Shown piece after piece: positions 1 through 4,796 of a DNA stretch of 6,532 nucleotides. The notes below the pieces were generated by a model. It saw only the letters and a list, made by a program, of their open reading frames with translations. It was not told the origin of the DNA and ran no database searches. Both the position numbers and the translations under genes were made by a program. Position 1 is the stretch's first letter; every line of letters begins with the position of its first letter. Source of the stretch: Candidatus Falkowiibacteriota bacterium (GTDB lineage: Bacteria; Patescibacteria; ABY1; BM507; UBA12075); contig DAOVXE010000044.1 of assembly GCA_030636285.1 (NCBI GenBank), positions 1-6,532 of the forward strand, read 5' to 3'.

Positions 1-86
1 AATTAGCCAGCTGTGAATTGCCTAAAATTCATAATTGGATTAAGTTTCTTTATGGGAATTATCCAAAATTACCAACCTAATCTCCT

Positions 87-121
87 ACCAGTGCCTAAAA
101 ATAGTGTAATATAATTTTTAT
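87..121 (+). promoter_or_regulatory. Putative promoter of the 171-806 gene
   Basis: A perfect TATAAT lies at 110-115, about 55 bases before the start codon, which predicts a 5' leader of roughly 50 nt. The hexamer at the ideal -35 distance (ACCAGT) is poor, so this rests on the -10 alone in an AT-rich region. The rest of 1-170 shows only loose AT-rich inverted repeats (for example around 35-80) and no supportable gene. Confidence 0.4.
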
Positions 122-158
122 AACAACTTATATCAACAAAAATAAAAACCTTAGCAAA

Positions 159-164
159 AAGGAG
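159..164 (+). promoter_or_regulatory. Shine-Dalgarno site AAGGAG
   Basis: AAGGAG sits 6 bases before the ATG at 171. It fixes the start of this gene and shows that the host uses the ordinary anti-Shine-Dalgarno sequence, in contrast to several minus-strand genes here that have none. Confidence 0.8.
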
Positions 165-170
165 AATATT

Positions 171-806
171 ATGGATCATTTTAAAGTTAGTTTTTTTTCT
201 TTAAGCCCTAAGGAAAAAAGAGAATGTAAAACCCTGAAGATACCAAATTATTACCTGCTTTATTCAAGAATAGCAGAGCACGGCCATGGCATTGAGCAAT
301 TAAAAGAATTTATTAAACAGGGAGTCTCGCCGGTATTTTCCAAACAGGAATTAACCGGACATGATTTTAAACAACTAAAAGAATTTATAAAACAAAGAAT
401 CTTAAAACAAAGAATCCTGCCAGTATCTTTTTCCAGGCAGGAATTAACAAAACTTGTGGAAGGTATCGTAAATAAAATAAAGGAATTAGTAAGACTCTAT
501 GGCGATGGCGATGGCCAAAAAATTGAAAAACTTGAAAAAGAATTTAACTTTAAAATATTCTCATTAGCAAAGGAAATCGTGGCCGGCCGTAAGACTGAAA
601 TAAAGGTTAAAGAGAAATCAAAAACAAAAAAAATGACCCTTAGTTTTGTTTCACGATCTGATGGCCAGAAATTGAATCCAGTTCTTGTTTTAAGAGGTAA
701 AACTAAAGAAGACGAATATTGCGTGTATTTTGAAGAATGCAATATCCAGGCCATAAATTATGGCCGCGGCCTTGACTGCTCAACCTGCGAGCACCAAAAC
801 ATCTAA
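171..806 (+). CDS. Hypothetical protein with internal duplication
   Basis: I do not recognise this 211-residue protein. The start is well supported by AAGGAG six bases upstream, and a terminator begins at the stop codon. It is lysine-rich, has no signal peptide or membrane helix, and is probably cytoplasmic. Residues 41-62 (EQLKEFIKQ...FSKQELT) are repeated at about 67-93 (KQLKEFIKQ...FSRQELT), and the second copy carries a further small duplication (RILKQRIL). Residues 95-140 look helical and charged. The last third, from about residue 154, looks like beta strands and has four cysteines (184, 190, 203, 206), the last pair as CSTC, which could bind a metal or form disulfides. The gene is monocistronic and converges on the thioredoxin gene. 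It may be a lineage-specific protein; no function can be assigned. Confidence 0.75.
   Translation: MDHFKVSFFSLSPKEKRECKTLKIPNYYLLYSRIAEHGHGIEQLKEFIKQGVSPVFSKQELTGHDFKQLKEFIKQRILKQRILPVSFSRQELTKLVEGIVNKIKELVRLYGDGDGQKIEKLEKEFNFKIFSLAKEIVAGRKTEIKVKEKSKTKKMTLSFVSRSDGQKLNPVLVLRGKTKEDEYCVYFEECNIQAINYGRGLDCSTCEHQNI
291..449 (+). repeat. Intragenic direct duplication
   Basis: Two copies of a ~65-80 base segment lie in tandem, at about 291-356 and 369-449. They share AAAAGAATTTAT near the start and CAGGAATTAAC near the end. The second copy is longer because of an extra AAACAAAGAATC-type unit. The reading frame is kept throughout, so the duplication enlarges the protein without breaking it. Confidence 0.75.
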
Positions 807-850
807 CGGGGAAAATTGAAATAAAATTCTTTTCTCCCCGTTTTTATTTT
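805..850 (+). terminator. Rho-independent terminator of the 171-806 gene
   Basis: AACGGGGA (805-812) pairs perfectly with TCCCCGTT (835-842), and A/T pairs can extend the stem inward past a bulge. The right arm runs into a T-rich tract (841-850). The stem starts within the stop codon, so it is the terminator of the plus-strand gene. Confidence 0.85.
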
Positions 851-861
851 ATAATAAACCA

Positions 862-891
862 AAAAATCATTAGGTGACCCTAATGATTTTT
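862..891. terminator. Bidirectional terminator hairpin between convergent genes
   Basis: AAAAATCATTAGG (862-874) pairs perfectly over 13 bp with CCTAATGATTTTT (879-891) around the loop TGAC. The A-tract on the left and T-tract on the right give a U-tract in either direction. It lies 50 bases past the thioredoxin stop on the minus strand, and backs up the first terminator on the plus strand. Confidence 0.8.
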
Positions 892-941
892 GTAGTCTAT
901 TTGTATTCGCGCCCTACATACCTACCGCCTTACCAACCTAA

Positions 942-1265
942 TTACACATGCTTTTCAATCGCGGCAATCAATACTTCCTTGGGCTGCATACCTGTCATGG
1001 TTTCCACCGGCTCCTTGTCCCGAAAAATGATCAATGTCGGGATGCTCATTACGCCATATTTCGCGGCGGTTTGCGGGGCCGCTTCAGTGTCCAGCTTGCC
1101 TACTATTACCTTATCGCCAAGCTCTTCAGCAACTTCATCAACGATCGGGCTTTGCATTTTGCAAGGTCCGCACCAGACAGCGAAAAAATCAACTAAAACC
1201 GGCTTTTCCGTGCTGGCTTCAATTACGTCAGAAAGAAAATTGTCATCAGTAAATTCTTTTGTCAT
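942..1265 (-). CDS. trxA: Thioredoxin
   Basis: This is a complete 107-residue thioredoxin, the usual single-domain length. The redox motif WCGPCK is at residues 31-36, with catalytic cysteines 32 and 35. The buried aspartate before it (Asp26 in VDFF) and the cis-proline of SIPT (Pro76) are both present, as is the late glycine (Gly92) in the region that packs near the active site. The family reduces protein disulfides in the cytoplasm and is itself recycled by thioredoxin reductase, which is not in this window. There is no signal peptide. The gene stands alone between the bidirectional terminator and the 1266-1506 intergenic region. No Shine-Dalgarno site precedes the ATG. Instead a TATAAT lies only four bases upstream, which suggests a leaderless or nearly leaderless mRNA. 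Confidence 0.95.
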   Translation of the reverse strand: MTKEFTDDNFLSDVIEASTEKPVLVDFFAVWCGPCKMQSPIVDEVAEELGDKVIVGKLDTEAAPQTAAKYGVMSIPTLIIFRDKEPVETMTGMQPKEVLIAAIEKHV

Positions 1266-1269
1266 AAAA

Positions 1270-1275
1270 ATTATA
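1270..1275 (-). promoter_or_regulatory. -10 element directly before trxA
   Basis: On the minus strand a TATAAT ends four bases before the trxA ATG. A TTGACT lies upstream (1288-1293), but the 12-base gap is too short for a normal -35/-10 pair, so no -35 is assigned. If used, transcription would begin about at the start codon. AT-richness makes chance matches possible. Confidence 0.4.
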
Positions 1276-1317
1276 ATTTTATTTTACAGTCAAGGAATTT
1301 GAATATTCCCGACTACT

Positions 1318-1339
1318 GTTAGTGTCCTTTGGACATAAC
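1318..1339. repeat. Small hairpin upstream of trxA
   Basis: GTTA (1318-1321) and TGTCC (1323-1327) pair with GGACA (1331-1335) and TAAC (1336-1339), giving nine base pairs with one bulged G and a TTT loop. It lies about 55-75 bases before the trxA start, upstream of the proposed -10. It could be an operator or a remnant; no function can be told. Confidence 0.5.
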
Positions 1340-1379
1340 TTGAATAACTCACCTTGCGCACTAAATATTTTTACCTTAG

Positions 1380-1475
1380 AAAAAGTTATAATAAATGTAA
1401 TTTAAACAAAAATGCTAAGATGAAACTTGTTTTTATCCTCGTTTTTGTTTAAATTACATTTATTATAACTTTTTT
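1380..1475. repeat. Perfect 34-bp inverted repeat with 28-nt loop
   Basis: The left arm (1380-1413) begins AAAAAAGTTATAATAAATG. The right arm (1442-1475) is its exact reverse complement over 34 bases. The arms hold only three G:C pairs. The loop (1414-1441) is unrelated sequence. Each arm carries an inward-facing TATAAT. It lies 31 bases beyond the end of the minus-strand membrane gene, so it may end transcription there. A terminator normally has a short G/C-rich stem, and a long perfect A/T stem fits a MITE-like element, or an assembly fold-back, as well. Confidence 0.85.
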
Positions 1476-1506
1476 TACGTGATAGGTGCGTAACATGAGT
1501 TAATTA

Positions 1507-2028
1507 TTATTTAACCATATCGCTTAAAGTGGCGCTCATTGAGGCCGGAAAAGCCACAATAATGATCCTCTTTATCGCTACCGCCGTATCAATGCCCCAG
1601 GGACACTTGCCGATAAGAGTCATAAATATTCCAACCACGGTTAGAGAAATTATATACACGGCCAAAACCCGCTTTATATATTCAAATTCATAGCCTTTCA
1701 AATGATTGTGATACAGGTTTGAATATACAAAAACCGCGATAAAAATAAGCGAAAATAACGCGAACCAGACAATGCTCGCGTTCGTAAGCTCTTGCCCCAG
1801 ACGCCAAACCTCTTCGGTAAACCCAACCGGAATAGCCAAAAGCACTGAGCCGACAACTATCTGCATTAAATCGCGCGCGCGCAACTCTACCATTAAGGGC
1901 TTGATCGCGTAATGAAGAACCTTTCCGGCTCCATCCACGATCGGGATCACTTTATGCAGATGCCCGCCCACTCTTTTTACGCTATAATTATTTTTATAGT
2001 TTTTTTTATTTTCTTTTTTACTTGTCAT
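1507..2028 (-). CDS. Small integral membrane protein, DUF2391-like
   Basis: This 173-residue protein starts at the ATG at 2028. The frame also has an ATG at 2064, but the 2028 start gives only an 11-base overlap (ATGACAAGTAA) with the gene before it, a typical translational-coupling arrangement. The N-terminus is Lys/Asn-rich and cytoplasmic in character. Four hydrophobic segments follow, at about residues 55-71, 86-102, 121-140 and 148-165. The motifs TEEVWRLG after the first helix and AFPASMSATLSDM at the C-terminus resemble the DUF2391 family of putative integral membrane proteins, whose function is unknown. The family call is from memory of the pattern and is moderate. No Shine-Dalgarno site is visible, so expression probably depends on the upstream gene. 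The long inverted repeat at 1380-1475 follows it. Confidence 0.8.
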   Translation of the reverse strand: MTSKKENKKNYKNNYSVKRVGGHLHKVIPIVDGAGKVLHYAIKPLMVELRARDLMQIVVGSVLLAIPVGFTEEVWRLGQELTNASIVWFALFSLIFIAVFVYSNLYHNHLKGYEFEYIKRVLAVYIISLTVVGIFMTLIGKCPWGIDTAVAIKRIIIVAFPASMSATLSDMVK

Positions 2029-2623
2029 AAATTTGCGCGACTGATAATTTACGGATATTTTCATTACTAATACCCAAGCCCTGCTCTTTCATCACTTGCC
2101 ATGCCTCCATGGTTGAATCCAGCTTAATTCCTTTTAAGCTTTTTGGCAATACATAATAAACATCTGTTAGATCATCTTCGTTTATTATAAATCTGCCGGC
2201 TGTAATAAGAGGAAAAGATTTATCAAAATATAAATACTTGATCATTTCATCGCTGGTAATTTTTATTCCTTTATCTTGTATTGTCCGCCAAGTATCACTG
2301 GGACGACCCAAAAAATACCGCTTTTTATCATCCGGGTTTAGCCACCAGGCTTCGCCAACAGATTCCACTTGCAAAAGGATCTTTCCCTTTAACCTTAAAA
2401 ACAGCTCTTCATCAGGCTTCACGCTTAATTTAGTTTCCCGTTCAATCACTTGTTCAAATTCTCCGTGTTGTTCTTCGCTCCACTTAAGTATTGAATCAAC
2501 GAATATACCGGCCACTTTCGTCTCCGAGCGGTAATCTATAATTGAGCTGGTCAAAATAATATAGATAACAATAACGATATCTATCAATAATATCTTTTTT
2601 AAGAGTGATCGGCTCCCTTTCAT
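2018..2623 (-). CDS. Membrane-anchored protein with two copies of a CPR-type surface module
   Basis: This 201-residue protein has a basic N-terminus (Lys2, Arg5, Lys9, Lys10) and one hydrophobic helix at about residues 11-29, so it is probably anchored with the rest outside the membrane. Residues 33-75 are charged and helical. Residues 79-130 hold a module with GKILLQVE, GEAWWLNP, KRYFLGRPSD and a DKGIKITSDEM tail. Residues 142-195 align with it as a degenerate second copy: GRFIINED, DVYYVLP, STMEAWQVM, EQGLGISNENI. I associate this module with envelope proteins of Patescibacteria, sometimes next to peptidoglycan-related domains; its biochemical role is unknown to me. No catalytic motif is visible. 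The 3' end overlaps the DUF2391-like gene by 11 bases. The start is supported by an extended -10 sequence six bases upstream rather than by a Shine-Dalgarno site. Confidence 0.85.
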   Translation of the reverse strand: MKGSRSLLKKILLIDIVIVIYIILTSSIIDYRSETKVAGIFVDSILKWSEEQHGEFEQVIERETKLSVKPDEELFLRLKGKILLQVESVGEAWWLNPDDKKRYFLGRPSDTWRTIQDKGIKITSDEMIKYLYFDKSFPLITAGRFIINEDDLTDVYYVLPKSLKGIKLDSTMEAWQVMKEQGLGISNENIRKLSVAQIYDK

Positions 2624-2629
2624 AATCTT

Positions 2630-2638
2630 ATTATACCA
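2630..2638 (-). promoter_or_regulatory. Extended -10 promoter TGGTATAAT, leaderless start
   Basis: On the minus strand TGGTATAAT is a perfect extended -10 (TGn plus TATAAT) ending six bases before the ATG at 2623. Transcription would start at or next to the start codon, and no Shine-Dalgarno site exists. No good -35 is visible, as is common for extended -10 promoters. The same nine bases occur before radC. Confidence 0.6.
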
Positions 2639-2656
2639 TATTTGCCTGTATGCGCG

Positions 2657-2941
2657 CTATTTTTTTACCAGGCGATAATTATCCTGCATATATTCCAGAT
2701 CATCCCGCAATTCGCTTAATACTTTTTTCATGGTATTAACACTAAAATCATCCCCTGACAGATTATTTAATATAGTGGCAAGAGTACCGAAATAGTCATT
2801 CTGTTCGGCATGAAAATTCAGCTCTTTTATTCTCTTTGTATCAAGACCGTCAAAAATTACCAGCGATAATTCCCTTAGCGGGTATAAACAATCATCGCAA
2901 ACAACAGCGTTGGTAGATGTTATTTTATATTCTCTATCCAT
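2657..2941 (-). CDS. Small acidic hypothetical protein with CxxC
   Basis: I do not recognise this 94-residue protein. It is acidic and looks mainly helical, with no membrane segment. A single CDDC pair (Cys15, Cys18) sits near the N-terminus, followed by YPLRELSLVIFDGLD. The C-terminal half (about 69-93) could form one long charged helix. One CxxC alone is not enough for a standard zinc site, so a metal would need a dimer or other ligands. It is the first gene of the minus-strand trio, 33 bases before the membrane-anchored protein, and is the only gene here ending in TAG. There is no Shine-Dalgarno site; a TATAAT lies 13 bases before the start. It is a plausible real gene by frame, spacing and strand. 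Confidence 0.65.
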   Translation of the reverse strand: MDREYKITSTNAVVCDDCLYPLRELSLVIFDGLDTKRIKELNFHAEQNDYFGTLATILNNLSGDDFSVNTMKKVLSELRDDLEYMQDNYRLVKK

Positions 2942-2954
2942 AATGTATATTATT

Positions 2955-2960
2955 ATTATA
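2955..2960 (-). promoter_or_regulatory. Possible -10 before the 2657-2941 gene
   Basis: A minus-strand TATAAT ends 13 bases before the ATG, predicting a leader of only about six bases. No -35 is evident, and the stretch is nearly pure A/T, so the match may be chance. It immediately adjoins the left arm of the palindromic element, which could have brought or displaced the promoter. Confidence 0.3.
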
Positions 2961-2969
2961 TAATCGCCA

Positions 2970-3106
2970 CCCAGCCATAAATGGCAGGGCTACATTTTTA
3001 TTTTTCAATCCCGCTAAAGCGGGATATTACTATTAACGTTTTTATATATAGCCCTATTCATAGGGCTTAAAAAAATTATCAATTAGACCTGCCATTTATG
3101 GCTGGG
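2970..3106. repeat. Nested palindromic element (19-bp outer arms, inner hairpins)
   Basis: The outer arms CCCAGCCATAAATGGCAGG (2970-2988) and its exact reverse complement (3088-3106) enclose two strong hairpins. One is ATCCCGCT/AGCGGGAT (3008-3015 with 3018-3025), the other AGCCCTAT/ATAGGGCT (3050-3057 with 3060-3067). Each outer arm is itself a small palindrome (GCCATAAATGGC and GCCATTTATGGC). The 137 bases can therefore fold as a three-way cloverleaf or as four hairpins in a row. It fills the gap between radC and the small CxxC gene and holds no reading frame. It resembles a MITE or a REP-type palindromic cluster, and could also end radC transcription. Confidence 0.85.
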
Positions 3107-3167
3107 CTGAAAAGCAGGATAGTTTTTAAACTATATAATTTGCGCGTAAGGTATAATTAATCATTAT

Positions 3168-3935
3168 TTAATCGTATTTTATTGGAATGCTTAAGTATTT
3201 ATTTCCGGAAATTATAACATGGTCCAAAATATTTATTCCCATAATCCTGCCAACCCGCACAAGCTGCTCGGTTACCATAATATCAGAAGCCGTCGGCTTA
3301 ACCGATCCGGAAGGGTGGTTATGCGCGATAATAATAGCCGCGGCCGCGTAAGTAACAGCCGGACGAAATACTTCCCGCGGATGAACAACATTGGAGGTAA
3401 GGCTGCCGATTGATATCACTTCATCATGGATGATCTGATAATGGCTATTTAAATAAATTCCCCTAAACTGCTCTTTGGGCAGTTCCCGCATATCTTTTAA
3501 ATACTCAAACGCCTGCTTGGCGGTGCGAATTACGATCCGGCCGTTCTTTGAGTCGTTAAAAAAACGGCGGCCAAGCTCAAAGCAGGCAACGATCTGGCAG
3601 GCTTTTGTTTCCGGGATCTCAAGCTCCTGGCTTAACGTTTTTGGATCGGTCTGGCAAACCACGCCTTTTTTGCCGTATTCTTTTATCAGCCGGGCGCTCA
3701 TTCGCATAACCTCTTCTTTCCGTGTGCCGGTTGCCAAAACCACTGCCAAAAGCTCAACCGCGCTTAGCGCTTTTGGCCCGCGCTTTTTAAGCTTTTCCCG
3801 CGGCCTGTCTTCTTCATCCAGGTCTTTGACGCGCAATACGTATTTTCGCTCATCGCCGATGATCAAATCATTATCAACTATCTGGTACATATTTTTTATC
3901 AGCGATGTTTGGGTTGATGAATTGAAATTTTGCAT
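3168..3935 (-). CDS. radC: RadC family JAMM/MPN+ protein
   Basis: This complete 255-residue RadC-like protein is close to the family's usual length. The N-terminal UPF0758 helical part (about 35-125) has the hallmarks RPREKL (44-49), LSAVELLAVVLATGT and an HhH-like segment. The JAMM metalloprotease-like domain (about 133-255) has Glu172 (HDEV), HPREVFRPA (185-193), the metal motif HNHPSG (His205, His207) and Asp218, then LDHVIISG. The usual serine three residues before the aspartate is threonine here (Thr215). RadC was once linked to DNA repair, but its biochemical role is not established; related proteins are often tied to recombination or mobile DNA. The first 15 residues are Asn/Ser/Thr-rich, so Met16 could be the true start. 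No Shine-Dalgarno site precedes either. It has its own promoter candidates and lies between the pyrE terminator and the nested palindrome. Confidence 0.95.
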   Translation of the reverse strand: MQNFNSSTQTSLIKNMYQIVDNDLIIGDERKYVLRVKDLDEEDRPREKLKKRGPKALSAVELLAVVLATGTRKEEVMRMSARLIKEYGKKGVVCQTDPKTLSQELEIPETKACQIVACFELGRRFFNDSKNGRIVIRTAKQAFEYLKDMRELPKEQFRGIYLNSHYQIIHDEVISIGSLTSNVVHPREVFRPAVTYAAAAIIIAHNHPSGSVKPTASDIMVTEQLVRVGRIMGINILDHVIISGNKYLSIPIKYD

Positions 3936-3959
3936 AAAAATATTTACTTATTAACTATT

Positions 3960-3988
3960 ATTATACCAAATTTATTTATTCTTACCAA
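3960..3988 (-). promoter_or_regulatory. radC proximal promoter
   Basis: On the minus strand, -35 TTGGTA (3983-3988), a 17-base spacer and -10 TATAAT (3960-3965) are preceded by TGG, making an extended -10. The ATG follows 24 bases after the -10, giving a leader of about 17 nt. This is the best-formed promoter in the window. Confidence 0.7.
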
Positions 3989-4028
3989 AAAACTGACTTT
4001 TCCACATATCGTGAGTTCTATATCTTTT

Positions 4029-4057
4029 ATTATACACGAACAAAACACGAAAGTAAA
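4029..4057 (-). promoter_or_regulatory. Second, distal radC promoter candidate
   Basis: On the minus strand, -35 TTTACT (4052-4057), a 17-base spacer and -10 TATAAT (4029-4034) lie upstream of the proximal promoter. The spacer and its edges hold a direct repeat of CACGAA (plus-strand 4035-4040 and 4046-4051), 11 bases apart, roughly one helical turn, which could be an operator. The -35 touches the pairing segment 4057-4066. Confidence 0.45.
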
Positions 4058-4109
4058 CCCCTTATTAAATCTGGATTAAAATAATAATTTTCCAAAAAAA
4101 ATAAGGGGT
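4057..4109 (-). repeat. Alternative 10-bp stem sharing the terminator arm
   Basis: ACCCCTTATT (4057-4066) is the exact reverse complement of AATAAGGGGT (4100-4109), with a 33-base loop. The 4100-4109 segment is also the closing arm of the terminator hairpin, so the two stems exclude each other. Confidence 0.75.
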
Positions 4110-4157
4110 AATAACGCGGTAGCATACCAGAATGGTCGCTTTTGCGCATCACCCCTT
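4094..4157 (-). terminator. pyr operon terminator with internal hairpin
   Basis: On the minus strand AAGGGGT (4151-4157) pairs with ACCCCTT (4103-4109) and is followed by an A and eight Ts (4094-4101). The 41-base loop is itself structured: 4121-4140 folds as AGCG-ACCA / TGGT-a-TGCT with a TTC loop. It lies about 40 bases past the pyrE stop. The loop is long for a plain terminator. Confidence 0.7.
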
Positions 4158-4195
4158 TTTTATATTTTTCTTTTAACTTTTTAAAAATAACAAAC

Positions 4196-4753
4196 TTACG
4201 CGAAGCCTCCTGCTTGCATTAATTCATCCCGAGTAATAACCGCGGTTACGTCATCAACGTGCTTACGGATATTTTCCAGTCCGCCTTCTTGTCGATCAAC
4301 CAAAATCACAACTTTAACAACTCTCAGACCTGATTCGCGCGCCCGCTCAATAGCTTTAATAGTGGATCCGCCGGTCGTAGCCACGTCATCAATAACAACA
4401 ACTGGATCACTTGGACTTACATCCCCTTCTATCCAATTAACAATCCCGTGATCCTTTAAATCTTTACGAATAGAGAATGCGCTAATTGCTCCGCCTCTAA
4501 GCCCGGAGGTAAACGCGGTCGCTACCGCAATAGGGTCAGCACCAAATGTCAAACCGCCTACGGCTTTCGCGCCAGTATCAGCGATGGCATCATAAATCAA
4601 ATGTCCAGTCAAAAACATACCGTGGTGATGCAATATTGTCGGTTTGCAATTAACGTAAAATTTACTCATGCGCCCGGAAACCAATTTAAATGCCGGCAAT
4701 TGTGAATACTTGAACGATTTTTTTAATAACATACCAATTAACTCGTTCTTCAT
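4196..4753 (-). CDS. pyrE: Orotate phosphoribosyltransferase
   Basis: This complete 185-residue PyrE joins orotate to PRPP to give OMP, the fifth step of UMP synthesis, in the cytoplasm. The orotate-side motif [12 protein letters not shown] is at residues 26-37. The flexible catalytic loop RKDLKDHG (96-103) carries the expected Arg96, Lys97, Lys100 and His102. The PRPP-binding signature [14 protein letters not shown] (118-131) is intact with the acidic pair Asp122-Asp123. The start is supported by AGAGGT seven bases upstream. It is the last gene of the pyr operon, 39 bases after pyrF, and is followed by a terminator. Length and motifs are normal for the bacterial enzyme. Confidence 0.95.
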   Translation of the reverse strand: MKNELIGMLLKKSFKYSQLPAFKLVSGRMSKFYVNCKPTILHHHGMFLTGHLIYDAIADTGAKAVGGLTFGADPIAVATAFTSGLRGGAISAFSIRKDLKDHGIVNWIEGDVSPSDPVVVIDDVATTGGSTIKAIERARESGLRVVKVVILVDRQEGGLENIRKHVDDVTAVITRDELMQAGGFA

Positions 4754-4779
4754 TTTATTTACCTCTCTGTTTGTAATTT

Positions 4780-4796
4780 GTAATCGGTCAGATTAC
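4780..4796. repeat. Small hairpin at the pyrF-pyrE junction
   Basis: GTAATC (4780-4785) pairs with GATTAC (4791-4796) around a five-base loop and overlaps the pyrF stop codon. It lacks a T-tract, so it is not a terminator. It might affect coupling or stability between pyrF and pyrE, or be chance. Confidence 0.35.

Noticed and set aside
1288..1293. TTGACT as the -35 of trxA
   Set aside because: The gap to the only good -10 (1270-1275) is 12 bases, well below the usual 16-18.
874..1302. A 142-codon plus-strand open frame over trxA
   Set aside because: It is antisense to an unmistakable thioredoxin and starts inside the bidirectional terminator hairpin.
2029..2064. Longer start (ATG at 2064) for the DUF2391-like protein
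   Set aside because: It would extend the overlap with the upstream gene to 47 bases and add only a polar stretch. The ATG at 2028 gives a typical 11-base coupling overlap.
2970..3106. CRISPR array or attC site
   Set aside because: The hairpins differ in sequence and there are no regular identical repeats with spacers. No integrase gene or attC core motifs are present.
3119..3132. TAGTTT/AAACTA mini-palindrome after radC
   Set aside because: It is six A/T-rich base pairs with no U-tract, likely chance in this composition.
3475..3954. A 159-codon plus-strand open frame opposite radC
   Set aside because: It lies wholly antisense to the clear RadC coding frame, shows no protein-like motif and has no ribosome site.
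4035..4051. LexA-type operator upstream of radC
   Set aside because: GAACAAAACACG resembles one half of the Gram-positive LexA box GAAC-N4-GTTC, but the second half is missing.
4103..4157. tRNA-like cloverleaf
   Set aside because: There is a 7-bp closing stem and an inner hairpin, but the span is only 55 bases and no T-arm GTTCRA or proper D-arm can be seen.
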